In this document: positions 17,581-25,140 of the stretch, piece by piece
How the letters are laid out: each line of letters starts with the position of its first letter
How positions within the stretch are numbered: the stretch's first letter is position 1
Notes under the pieces: model-generated
Seen by the model: the letters and a program-made list of their open reading frames with translations, nothing else
What the model was told of the DNA's origin: nothing
Database searches by the model: none
Origin: Psychrobacter sp. Cmf 22.2
GTDB taxonomy: Bacteria; Pseudomonadota; Gammaproteobacteria; Pseudomonadales; Moraxellaceae
Direction of reading: 5' to 3'
Assembly (NCBI RefSeq): GCF_001921745.1
Contig: NZ_MRYA01000006.1
Span: 62,001 to 126,000, forward strand
Length of the DNA stretch: 64,000 bases
Program-made: the position numbers and the translations under genes

Positions 17581-18963
17581 TTGAGTAAGAACAGAATTGC
17601 TATTTTGGGTGCAGGTCCAAGCGGTTTAGCACAGCTACGTGCCTTTGAAGCGGCTCGCTTAGCAGGTGTAAAAGACTTACCTGAAATAGTTTGTTATGAG
17701 AAACAAAACGCTATTGGCGGTATGTGGAATTATAGCTGGCGTACAGGTTTGGATAGAAACGGTGAACCTGTACACGGTAGTATGTACCGCTATCTATGGT
17801 CAAATGGTCCAAAAGAGTGCTTAGAGTTTGCAGATTACTCTTTTGATGAGCACTTTGGTGAGCCTATACCCTCATATCCTCCACGTGAAGTCCTAAAAGA
17901 CTACATCATGGGCCGTATTGATAAGCAAGATATTCAAAAGTATATTCGTTTTGAATGCCCAGTACGTTGGGTGGCTTTTGACGATGACACGCAAAAATTC
18001 ACCGTGACGGTGATGAACCATAAAACCAATGAACAAGAAGTTGAAGAGTTTGATTATGTCGTGGTTGCGACGGGTCATTTTTCAACGCCAAATATGCCGT
18101 ATTTTACAGGTTTAGAGACTTTCCCAGGTCGTATTTTGCATGCTCATGATTTTCGCGATGCATTAGAGTTTAAAGACGAAGATATCTTACTGATTGGCAG
18201 TAGCTATTCTGCTGAAGATATTGGCACGCAGTGCTATAAGTACGGTACCAAATCAGTCACCATCAGCTATCGCACGCAAGCACTTGGTTATGACTGGCCA
18301 AACGGTATTAAAGAAGTACCGTTAGTGACGCATTTCGAAGATGATGTGGCGCATTTTGCAGATGGTACCAGTCAACAATTTGATGCTATCATTATGTGTA
18401 CCGGCTACCTATTTCATTTCCCATTCTTGCCTGATGAGCTGCGTCTACAAACACACAACTGCCTATATCCAGCCAACTTGTATAAGGGTATCTTTTGGCA
18501 GCCTAACCCCAAGCTTATCTATCTAGGAATGCAGGATCAATACTTTACCTTTAATATGTTTGATGCCCAAGCATGGTATGCACGTGATGTAATGATGGGC
18601 AATATTGAATTGCCTGACTTGGCGACACGGCAAGCAGATGAGCAAAAATGGCTCGCTACTTATGATAAATCCGTAACGGTTGATGATTCCATTGATTTCC
18701 AAGCCGCATATATTCGCGACTTAACCGATGCGACTGACTATCCTGAGTTTGCAGTAGAGAAGCAAGGCGAGATCCTAAAAGAATGGCAAGAGCACAAAAA
18801 AGACGGCATCATGACCTTTAGAGAAAAGGCTTATCGTTCTACTTTGACAGGTACACTAGCACCTGAATTGCCAGAGCCTTGGTTAGATGTTCTTGATGAC
18901 TCATTAGAGCACTTTTTGAACTTAAGCTTTGTTCAGCCTAAAAAACGTAAAAAGGCATCATAA
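17581..18963 (+). CDS. tmm: Trimethylamine monooxygenase-like flavin-containing monooxygenase
   Basis: Product 460 aa. I place the start at the TTG at 17581 because GGAG lies six bases before it. FAD motif ILGAGPSGLAQLRAF (about 7-21), then segments closely matching bacterial Tmm: RTGLDRNGEPVHGSMYRYLW, SNGPKECLEFADYSFDEHFG and NADPH site LIGSSYSAEDIGTQCYKYGT (about 203-222). The C-terminal MTFREKAYRSTLTGTLAPE also fits. Tmm converts trimethylamine to trimethylamine N-oxide with NADPH and O2, and the family also oxidises indole and other amines. In marine bacteria TMAO serves as osmolyte or carbon/nitrogen intermediate. No tdm or TMAO transporter lies nearby, so an osmolyte or detoxification role is possible. 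Own terminator downstream. Confidence 0.9.
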   Translation: MSKNRIAILGAGPSGLAQLRAFEAARLAGVKDLPEIVCYEKQNAIGGMWNYSWRTGLDRNGEPVHGSMYRYLWSNGPKECLEFADYSFDEHFGEPIPSYPPREVLKDYIMGRIDKQDIQKYIRFECPVRWVAFDDDTQKFTVTVMNHKTNEQEVEEFDYVVVATGHFSTPNMPYFTGLETFPGRILHAHDFRDALEFKDEDILLIGSSYSAEDIGTQCYKYGTKSVTISYRTQALGYDWPNGIKEVPLVTHFEDDVAHFADGTSQQFDAIIMCTGYLFHFPFLPDELRLQTHNCLYPANLYKGIFWQPNPKLIYLGMQDQYFTFNMFDAQAWYARDVMMGNIELPDLATRQADEQKWLATYDKSVTVDDSIDFQAAYIRDLTDATDYPEFAVEKQGEILKEWQEHKKDGIMTFREKAYRSTLTGTLAPELPEPWLDVLDDSLEHFLNLSFVQPKKRKKAS

Positions 18964-18992
18964 ACCGTAAATTATAAATCGTTATCATTATT

Positions 18993-19027
18993 AACCAAGC
19001 ATATTCAATGAATGTGTTTGGTTTTTT
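18993..19027 (+). terminator. tmm terminator
   Basis: A 15-bp near-palindrome (AACCAAGCATATTCA against TGAATGTGTTTGGTT, two G-U wobbles in RNA) ends in a run of T. It may also serve the convergent exporter gene. Confidence 0.7.
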
Positions 19028-19069
19028 CGTTTTTGCAGCCTTAATTGATAATTGTATTTACTCCCTGGT

Positions 19070-19690
19070 TTAACTTTGATATAGATGCCAAGCCAAATAC
19101 AGCATCAGTATGCCGACTAAAGCATCTAGTATATTCCACGCTTTTGGTTTGGCAAATAAGGGTCTGAGTAATCGTGCGCCATAGCCTAGTGTAAAAAAGA
19201 AAAAGAACGAGGCACTGACTGCCCCAGCTGCAAATACAACTTTACTGCTTGCTCCTGTTGAAACCATCCCAACTAGCACCAATGTATCTAGATAGACGTG
19301 TGGATTGAGCCAAGTAAAGCCAAAGCAGAGGAGTAGCGCCTTCTTTAGACTGGTGACCACTTGTCCATCGACATCAAGAGCATGTGATAGGCGCACACTG
19401 GCATACAAGCTTTGTAACCCATATCCTATCAAAAATATAACACCAGCGACTTTGGCAATATCGACCACTTTTGGATAGCGTGCCGTGACTGCACCAAAAC
19501 CGCCAACGCCAGCAGATATCAATATTGCATCACTGAGGGCACAAAACAGGCAGACGAAAAATATATGCTCGCGTTTAAGACCTTGCTTTAAGACAAAAGC
19601 ATTTTGTGAACCGATGGCTATAATGAGGGATAAACCAAGTAAGAAGCCAGAGATATAATCGGGAGCATTCATAATATGATAGTGATTCAT
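19070..19690 (-). CDS. LysE/ArgO-family amino acid exporter
   Basis: Product 206 aa with six predicted membrane helices. The first carries the family signature FLLGLSLIIAIGSQNAFVLK (residues about 16-35), and GFTWLNPHVYLDTLVLVG (about 123-140) is typical of ArgO/LysE exporters, which pump out arginine or lysine. Two possible starts exist (19690 and 19672) and neither has a clear RBS. No LysG/ArgP-type regulator is adjacent. Substrate is not determinable from sequence. Confidence 0.87.
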   Translation of the reverse strand: MNHYHIMNAPDYISGFLLGLSLIIAIGSQNAFVLKQGLKREHIFFVCLFCALSDAILISAGVGGFGAVTARYPKVVDIAKVAGVIFLIGYGLQSLYASVRLSHALDVDGQVVTSLKKALLLCFGFTWLNPHVYLDTLVLVGMVSTGASSKVVFAAGAVSASFFFFFTLGYGARLLRPLFAKPKAWNILDALVGILMLYLAWHLYQS

Positions 19691-19826
19691 GTTTTGAGGT
19701 GTAGGAATATTGACATTTTGCGTACTGGCGGCGCTCTAAAAAGCTGTTAAGATACGCTATTGATTTAATCTATGCAATACAAGATAAACACAATCTGACT
19801 GCAAGGAATGAGGGGCACAGTACGTC

Positions 19827-20570
19827 ATGGTCGTAAGTCTGACAAGAATGCTACAATCATTTGGCCAAGCTCAAGATGACTTGCCAACACTCGCGGCTCA
19901 AAATGTCCAACAGACAGCGGGCAGTCCTGAGTTAGATACGACTAAGGCCAGCGATCAAAGCAGTAGTGAGCATTCTATATTGACCCCGCCTGATCGTGCA
20001 GATCGTATCTGTGCGGCGCTGGCACAAGTTAATGATATTCAAACGCCAACACCGTTAACTGATCGTTATTTGTCCAATCGCTCCCAGATGCGCCCGGCGA
20101 ATAGACCCCCTTTTGACCCAGATACGTTATGGTATCTAAAACATGGAAGCTGTCCGATTATGACTGAGCTTGTTGATGTGGTCGATGAAGCCACCCTAAA
20201 TGCGATGCCGATTGAGGCTGTTGCAATACTAGACCGAATCAACGGTAAGCTTAAGCGCTACCGTGAGTGGAGTAGTGAGCTCAATGAGCAGCAACAACAG
20301 CAGCACAACGAACGTCAATTTGTCATTGATAAACTTATATCTGAGAGTATTCCAGAGGCATTGCATCATTATGAGCAACTTCAACGTTTTAGCCCGCACC
20401 GTACTAAGAATAATATGGTACAAGGAAAAATGACGGCAGGCGATATGTTGACAGATTTGTTTTTGGAGATTGATTACGAGCTTGATGAGTTATTGGATGA
20501 GTTGCATCAAACGGTTATGGATCGTCTTGCCTCAACCCATCGCTACGTAAAAAGCCGCACCCAAAGCTGA
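19827..20570 (+). CDS. Uncharacterised protein, tandem family member A (soluble)
   Basis: Product 247 aa, function unknown. Residues 1-75 are polar and low complexity with no signal or membrane segment. From about residue 130 it shares a helical domain with the two following genes: an ILDRINGKLKRYREW segment, a Gln-rich stretch, then FVIDKLISESIPEALHHYEQ and a final helix (IDYELDELLDELHQTVMDRL). The central motif is V-x-D-K-(6-7 residues)-I/L-P-E. A terminator separates it from member B. Predicted all-alpha; perhaps a protein-interaction domain. Confidence 0.75.
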   Translation: MVVSLTRMLQSFGQAQDDLPTLAAQNVQQTAGSPELDTTKASDQSSSEHSILTPPDRADRICAALAQVNDIQTPTPLTDRYLSNRSQMRPANRPPFDPDTLWYLKHGSCPIMTELVDVVDEATLNAMPIEAVAILDRINGKLKRYREWSSELNEQQQQQHNERQFVIDKLISESIPEALHHYEQLQRFSPHRTKNNMVQGKMTAGDMLTDLFLEIDYELDELLDELHQTVMDRLASTHRYVKSRTQS

Positions 20571-20629
20571 CGTTACCAACATAAAGTAAGTTAGTAATAA
20601 TAAAGATAATGTATTTGATGCATAACAAT

Positions 20630-20658
20630 ATAAGGCTTTAATATAGCCTTATTTTTTT
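20630..20658 (+). terminator. Terminator after family member A
   Basis: TAAGGCT and AGCCTTA pair around TTAATAT, followed by seven T. It lies 60 bases after the stop at 20570. Confidence 0.75.
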
Positions 20659-20724
20659 GTTAAATGTTTATTTAAAATAATAAGAGTTTGCCAAATAATT
20701 CTGTCAAATGACGAGGACAATCTA

Positions 20725-21333
20725 ATGACCCAAGTAACTGCAATGTTAGTGATGTTTGTTTTGTATGGGTTGCTACCAGCAGCAGGATTATATTTGGGGT
20801 ATCGTGGCATCAAAAAAGTAACCGCCCCTAAAATGCTAGAATATGAAGCAATGCCGCAACTGGGTTATATCCCCGAAAAAAGCTTGCCTATTGACGTCAA
20901 GACAGCGCTTGCTCAGATTAATCAAAAGGGCGAAAAACTGCGTGCTATCTATGGGGATACCAATAATGATGGCAAAATTGATGACACAGATACGGTCACA
21001 GAGACCTATGTCATGATCCAAAATTTGATGGACAAGCATATTCCAGAAGCGGTAGCTGATTATCGCCGTCTGCATGACTTAGACGATGAGCGCGCTGATA
21101 ACACCAAAATCAAGCATTCTAATGTCACTGGCAAAGAAGCGCTGCTTGAGGTGCTGAGCACTATCAATACACAGTTTGATGATTTGCTCAATGCCTCATA
21201 TCACCAAGATGGTCAAAAGCTACTTGCAACCAATCGTTATTTGCAGCAGCGTTTTGATGGCGCTGCCTCTAATGCTCAGAGCTTACAAATAGACGATGAT
21301 AAAGACGTTAGTATCAACAAAAACCAAAGCTAG
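20725..21333 (+). CDS. Uncharacterised membrane-anchored protein, tandem family member B
   Basis: Product 202 aa. One N-terminal membrane helix (residues about 4-25, MLVMFVLYGLLPAAGLYLGY) is followed by a basic stretch. The shared helical domain starts at ALAQINQKGEKLRAIY and continues in IQNLMDKHIPEAVADYRRLH and the C-terminal helix (VLSTINTQFDDLL). Between the first two helices it has DTNNDGKIDDTDT, which fits an EF-hand/dockerin calcium loop (D-x-N-x-D-G-x-I-x-x-x-D). RBS AGGA seven bases upstream of the ATG. Fifteen bp from member C, so these two are an operon. The domain should face the cytoplasm or periplasm depending on helix orientation; the basic residues after the helix favour the cytoplasm. 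Confidence 0.77.
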   Translation: MTQVTAMLVMFVLYGLLPAAGLYLGYRGIKKVTAPKMLEYEAMPQLGYIPEKSLPIDVKTALAQINQKGEKLRAIYGDTNNDGKIDDTDTVTETYVMIQNLMDKHIPEAVADYRRLHDLDDERADNTKIKHSNVTGKEALLEVLSTINTQFDDLLNASYHQDGQKLLATNRYLQQRFDGAASNAQSLQIDDDKDVSINKNQS

Positions 21334-21347
21334 AAGAGTAAGGGTAT

Positions 21348-21905
21348 ATGAGTGTGCTGATAGGTGTTGGCATTGTGACCACGATTACTACTATTTATTT
21401 GGGCAAAAAAGGCTGGCAAGCGTTTCATAAAGCGGTTGGCATTACGCCGGGCGTGCTCAGGTATCATGATTATAACGCACCATTATCATTATCTACGATA
21501 AATTGGCAACAGCTAAATTTGAATAAAAAACATTTGCAGGTTTTGCCAGATCATCAGTTACGTCAATTGCAACGTATTGATGAAAAAGTAAGTAGCTATT
21601 ATGATTATCAAAAAGCGTTATCAGATCAAAATAAAACATCAGCGGTAACAGAGCCGCAGTTTGTAGTAGACAAAATGCTGCATACTCGCTTGCCTGAAAT
21701 GCTGGCCAGTCGTTATCACCTAGCGAGCGTTCGTACAAATGCCAAGCAGATGGATAACCAAAAAAACATAGAAGCTGATGAATTATTGCAACAGGTATTG
21801 AATAATATCGAACAGCGCTTAGATGAGCTATTAGCGCAAATGCAACTGCAGCACTTGCAAGAGTTACAAGTCATGAAAAACTATATCGATAGTCATGACA
21901 GCTAA
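21348..21905 (+). CDS. Uncharacterised membrane-anchored protein, tandem family member C
   Basis: Product 185 aa. A short N-terminal hydrophobic segment (SVLIGVGIVTTITTIYLGKK) parallels that of member B (both end in YLG-x-x-G). The shared domain follows: LQRIDEKVSSYYDYQKAL, then FVVDKMLHTRLPEMLASRYH and a terminal helix (NNIEQRLDELLAQMQLQ). Start ATG with AAGGG upstream. Its operon ends at the strong terminator at 21943. No known domain recognised. Confidence 0.77.
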   Translation: MSVLIGVGIVTTITTIYLGKKGWQAFHKAVGITPGVLRYHDYNAPLSLSTINWQQLNLNKKHLQVLPDHQLRQLQRIDEKVSSYYDYQKALSDQNKTSAVTEPQFVVDKMLHTRLPEMLASRYHLASVRTNAKQMDNQKNIEADELLQQVLNNIEQRLDELLAQMQLQHLQELQVMKNYIDSHDS

Positions 21906-21942
21906 CTTTTGCTTTGGTAATATTATCGCAAAAGTTATATAA

Positions 21943-21981
21943 AAAAAGCTGCCAATGATCATACTTCATTGGCAGCTTTTT
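21943..21981. terminator. Bidirectional terminator between the tandem family and rluB
   Basis: AAAAAGCTGCCAATGA and TCATTGGCAGCTTTTT form a perfect 16-bp stem with a 7-base loop. It serves both convergent genes. Confidence 0.92.
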
Positions 21982-22069
21982 GCTGTTTCACACTAAATTT
22001 TCAAAGTTTTATTTATTCAGTATTTATTAATATAAGCTGTATTAAACAAAGCTTCGAACAACATTTAAA

Positions 22070-23008
22070 TCAACGTTTATTGCTATTATTGTTACTACGA
22101 TCTCGAGTATTACGCGTACCACGACTTGCAGGACTGCCGCTGCTCTTAGGTTTTGTGCTGTTACCGCGACTGTCATTGCGATTATCACTACGACGCGCTT
22201 TTAGTGGCTTACTCTTAATGCGCTCTTGCTTCTCTTTAGCGGCGCCGTGCAAACCAGTACCATAACGCGGGCGTAGACTTACTAGGTCTGTTAACGTATT
22301 GATGTCTTTTTTGTCGAGCTCTAAAAAACGTCCAGTACGTAACTCTTTTGGTAGTGAGATCGTACCGTAGCGGGTACGTAGTAAACGACTGACTTTGAGA
22401 CCTTGTGACTCAAACAGACGACGTACTTCGCGGTTGCGCCCTTCTTTTAGCTTGACGTGATACCATTTATTGACGCCTTCACCGCCGCCTTCTTTAATAT
22501 CTTCAAACTGTGCCATACCATCTTCTAACATGACACCAGCGGTAAGAGTGCGCGCAATATCAGAGGTCACTTCACCCAGTACACGTACCGCATATTCGCG
22601 AGTCACTTCGTTAGAGGGATGCATCAAGCGATGTGCCATCTCACCATCATTGGTAAATAGTAACAACCCAGTTGAATTGATATCAAGGCGTCCAACCATC
22701 ACCCAGCGATCGTGAGTCAGCTTTGGTAAGCGTTCAAAAACCGTTGGTCGACCTTCTGGATCTTTAGCAGAGCAAACTTCACCTTCAGGCTTATAATAAG
22801 CTATCACTCGGCGACGCTTCTCGTTTTCGGCTGTATATTTAATTTGGCGACCATCAACGCGAATCTCATCACCTTGCTCGACGCGATCACCAATCGTTGC
22901 AGGTCCATTATTGACAGTTACTCGCCCAGATTTGATGACTTCTTCCATCTGACGACGTGAGCCAAGTCCCATACGGGCGAGTGCTTTTTGCAGTTTTTCA
23001 TCTTTCAT
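22070..23008 (-). CDS. rluB: 23S rRNA pseudouridine synthase RluB
   Basis: Product 312 aa from the ATG at 23008, which has AGGA seven bases upstream; the ATG at 23014 is too close to it. An S4 domain (residues 1-60, KLQKALARMGLGSRRQMEE) is followed by the RsuA/RluB catalytic domain with VGRLDINSTGLLLFTNDGE (about 115-133, catalytic Asp). NREVRRLFESQGLKVSRLLR follows. The last 60 residues are a basic Ser/Asn/Arg tail, typical of RluB rather than RsuA. The family member forms pseudouridine 2605 in 23S rRNA. Confidence 0.93.
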   Translation of the reverse strand: MKDEKLQKALARMGLGSRRQMEEVIKSGRVTVNNGPATIGDRVEQGDEIRVDGRQIKYTAENEKRRRVIAYYKPEGEVCSAKDPEGRPTVFERLPKLTHDRWVMVGRLDINSTGLLLFTNDGEMAHRLMHPSNEVTREYAVRVLGEVTSDIARTLTAGVMLEDGMAQFEDIKEGGGEGVNKWYHVKLKEGRNREVRRLFESQGLKVSRLLRTRYGTISLPKELRTGRFLELDKKDINTLTDLVSLRPRYGTGLHGAAKEKQERIKSKPLKARRSDNRNDSRGNSTKPKSSGSPASRGTRNTRDRSNNNSNKR

Positions 23009-23553
23009 AATCATGTCCTTGAGTCGGTTAGGTTACATTTCGCAATGTATCAACATCATTGAGTGAGTTTTAACGTATATTCTACGCTATTTTAAAATGT
23101 TTAGCGCATAAATTACTTGATTTACAGTTTTTTTAAACATTTTTGTATGGTTCAGGTTGTTATTAAAAGTTTTTTATTGACAATCATTCATACCTTAAAT
23201 ACTGCGTTCATATTTTATTGATTAATTTTTGCAGATAATCTTTTATGGTTTAAACCGTTAAAAGTGATATTAACACCGTTCATGCTATTGGTCGATATTT
23301 CTATTTCTCTTAAGTTATGTCGGTTGTTACTATATAAGTTGTAAGAAAAGAAACCTTTAATGTTGTGAATTGCCCATCATGTGAGTATTCTTCCATTACA
23401 AAAGTTTATAGAATATTGCGTTGTATTTGATTTAAGTGTATATTCATCGGTAATTAATCCGCTATTTCGAATATATGTATTTTTTTAATCCGTTTTTGCG
23501 AATATATGTAATTAATATACTCGTTTTGAAGGATATAAGGTTGAGTAGACATT
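23009..23553. other. Divergent rluB/wza regulatory region
   Basis: A 545-bp AT-rich gap. It contains palindrome GGTTTAAACC (23247-23256) and an exact 12-bp direct repeat (23468-23479 and 23499-23510) close to wza. I see no JUMPstart/ops element and no RNA gene. It should carry the main promoter of the polysaccharide locus. Confidence 0.6.
23468..23510. repeat. Direct repeat upstream of wza
   Basis: CGAATATATGTA occurs twice, 31 bases apart start to start (three helical turns), ending 44 bases before the wza ATG. The spacing suggests a binding site for a dimeric or cooperative regulator; none is identified. Confidence 0.6.
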
Positions 23554-24678
23554 ATGGTCAATAAGCATTTTACCCCTACGCAAAACTCTTCAAAGTTGTT
23601 GAACGCATTATGTTTATCAGCTGTTGTGTTTCTCACTGGTTGTGCGACCACTATCAACGCAGGTTTGCAGTCTGGAGATTTACCCCCTAATGGTACTTTT
23701 GTAGCAGAGAACGGTATTCGATTTAATGTTCAGCCGTTAAATCTGGCCACGCTACCACCTAAGCAAGTGGCTGTGCGTAATGATGATGTGACACGTCTGA
23801 TTCAATCCTCTAATCCAGTCAATTACCGTATTGCTGATGGCGATATTTTAAGTATAGAGCTGGTTGGTTATCCAGATATTGCATCTGCATCGTCAGCCGG
23901 AAGCTCTAATCCTTATGCTTCAGGTTTTCCTGTAGATCAACAAGGCTTTATACAGTTTCCTATGATAGGTCGTATTAAAGCAAGTGGTTTGAGTGTGCCG
24001 CAATTTACGAACAACTTACGCGCAAGATTGCAGAAGTATCTTAAGTATGCAGATCCACAAGTAAAAGTCATCAATTACCGTGGTAATAAGTTCTTTATTG
24101 ATGGTGCAGTCAGACAACCTGGTGAGTTTAATATTGAAGATGCCCCTGTGACGCTTTATGGAGCGATCTCTATGGCGGGAGGAGCAACTGAAACTGGTGA
24201 CTCAAACAATATTATATTGAATCGCAATGGGAAGAGCTACGAGCTAGGTCTACAGTCATTACGTGAAATGGGTTCATCAGCCAACCAAATATACTTACAA
24301 GATGGTGATTCTATACACGTCAACAGCCAGAGCCGTAATAGGGTATTTGTTTTGGGTGAGTTTGGACAAATCGAGCCTATACCAATCCTTGAGCAAGGAC
24401 TGAGCTTATCTAGTGTATTAGGAGAGTCAAGAGGACTCAATGCTAGTACTGCTGATGCTGCCAAGATCTACATCGTTCGTGATAATAAAGAAGCGCAATA
24501 TACCAACATTTATTATGTCGATATGCAGACTATCACAAGCTTTGCCTTGGCCAATCGTTTTGAGATGCAGCCTAACGACATCGTTTATGTCGATCCAACG
24601 GGTCTCACACGCTGGAACCGTGTGATTAGTGCCTTATTACCATCGACTTCTGCGGCAAACCTAATTTCAGGTTTATAG
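23554..24678 (+). CDS. wza: Polysaccharide export outer-membrane lipoprotein Wza
   Basis: Product 374 aa (E. coli Wza 379). Signal peptide with lipobox LTGC (Cys about 29). The poly-export domain begins at VNYRIADGDILSIELVGYPD (about 88-107), followed by SLBB-type repeats (FFIDGAVRQPGEFNI; VFVLGEFGQIEP). The C-terminal helix (WNRVISALLPSTSAANLISG) fits the amphipathic barrel helix. Wza forms the octameric channel for capsule export and works with Wzc. First gene of the locus; wzb follows after 15 bp. Confidence 0.95.
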   Translation: MVNKHFTPTQNSSKLLNALCLSAVVFLTGCATTINAGLQSGDLPPNGTFVAENGIRFNVQPLNLATLPPKQVAVRNDDVTRLIQSSNPVNYRIADGDILSIELVGYPDIASASSAGSSNPYASGFPVDQQGFIQFPMIGRIKASGLSVPQFTNNLRARLQKYLKYADPQVKVINYRGNKFFIDGAVRQPGEFNIEDAPVTLYGAISMAGGATETGDSNNIILNRNGKSYELGLQSLREMGSSANQIYLQDGDSIHVNSQSRNRVFVLGEFGQIEPIPILEQGLSLSSVLGESRGLNASTADAAKIYIVRDNKEAQYTNIYYVDMQTITSFALANRFEMQPNDIVYVDPTGLTRWNRVISALLPSTSAANLISGL

Positions 24679-24693
24679 ATAAAAGCGTCGATT

Positions 24694-25125
24694 ATGGCAT
24701 TTGATAATATTTTAATCGTTTGTGTAGGCAATATATGCCGTAGTCCAATGGCAGCTGCGATGCTAGCCAAGCGCTATCCACAAAAGCATATCGATTCCGC
24801 TGGCGTGTCAGCATTGGTAGGTTACCCTGCTGACACCAAAGCAATTGAAGTAATGGCCACTGACGATACAGATATTGAATCACATATTGCCAAACAGATT
24901 AGCGAAGACTTAGTACGACAGGCAGATTTGATTTTGACAATGTCAACCAGTCAAACCAAGTGGATTGAAGACAAGTGGCCACATTGCCGAGGCAAAACGT
25001 TTCGAATTGGTCATTGGATCGGTAAAGATATTGAAGACCCTTATGGGTTACCTACATCGGTGTTTGAGATTGCTAAGAGCAATATTATTGATAGTCTCGA
25101 GCAATGGAATGAAAAAATCATTTAA
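24694..25125 (+). CDS. wzb: Low-molecular-weight protein tyrosine phosphatase Wzb
   Basis: Product 143 aa. The catalytic P-loop C-x5-R is CVGNICRS (Cys10, Arg16) and the general acid Asp lies in EDPYGLP (about 113-119). Wzb dephosphorylates the tyrosine tail of Wzc, which cycles between states to allow polymerisation and export. Located between wza and wzc with 15-bp gaps on both sides, as in classical capsule operons. Confidence 0.95.
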   Translation: MAFDNILIVCVGNICRSPMAAAMLAKRYPQKHIDSAGVSALVGYPADTKAIEVMATDDTDIESHIAKQISEDLVRQADLILTMSTSQTKWIEDKWPHCRGKTFRIGHWIGKDIEDPYGLPTSVFEIAKSNIIDSLEQWNEKII

Positions 25126-25140
25126 GTAGCGGATATAAAT

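Noticed and set aside
21969..22265. Plus-strand Leu/Arg-rich frame over the rluB 3' end
   Set aside because: Repetitive Leu/Arg composition is the antisense reading of the Ser/Asn/Arg-rich RluB tail.
23247..23256. GGTTTAAACC palindrome upstream of wza as an operator
   Set aside because: A 10-bp AT-rich palindrome occurs easily by chance, is single and far from wza; mentioned only in the regional note.
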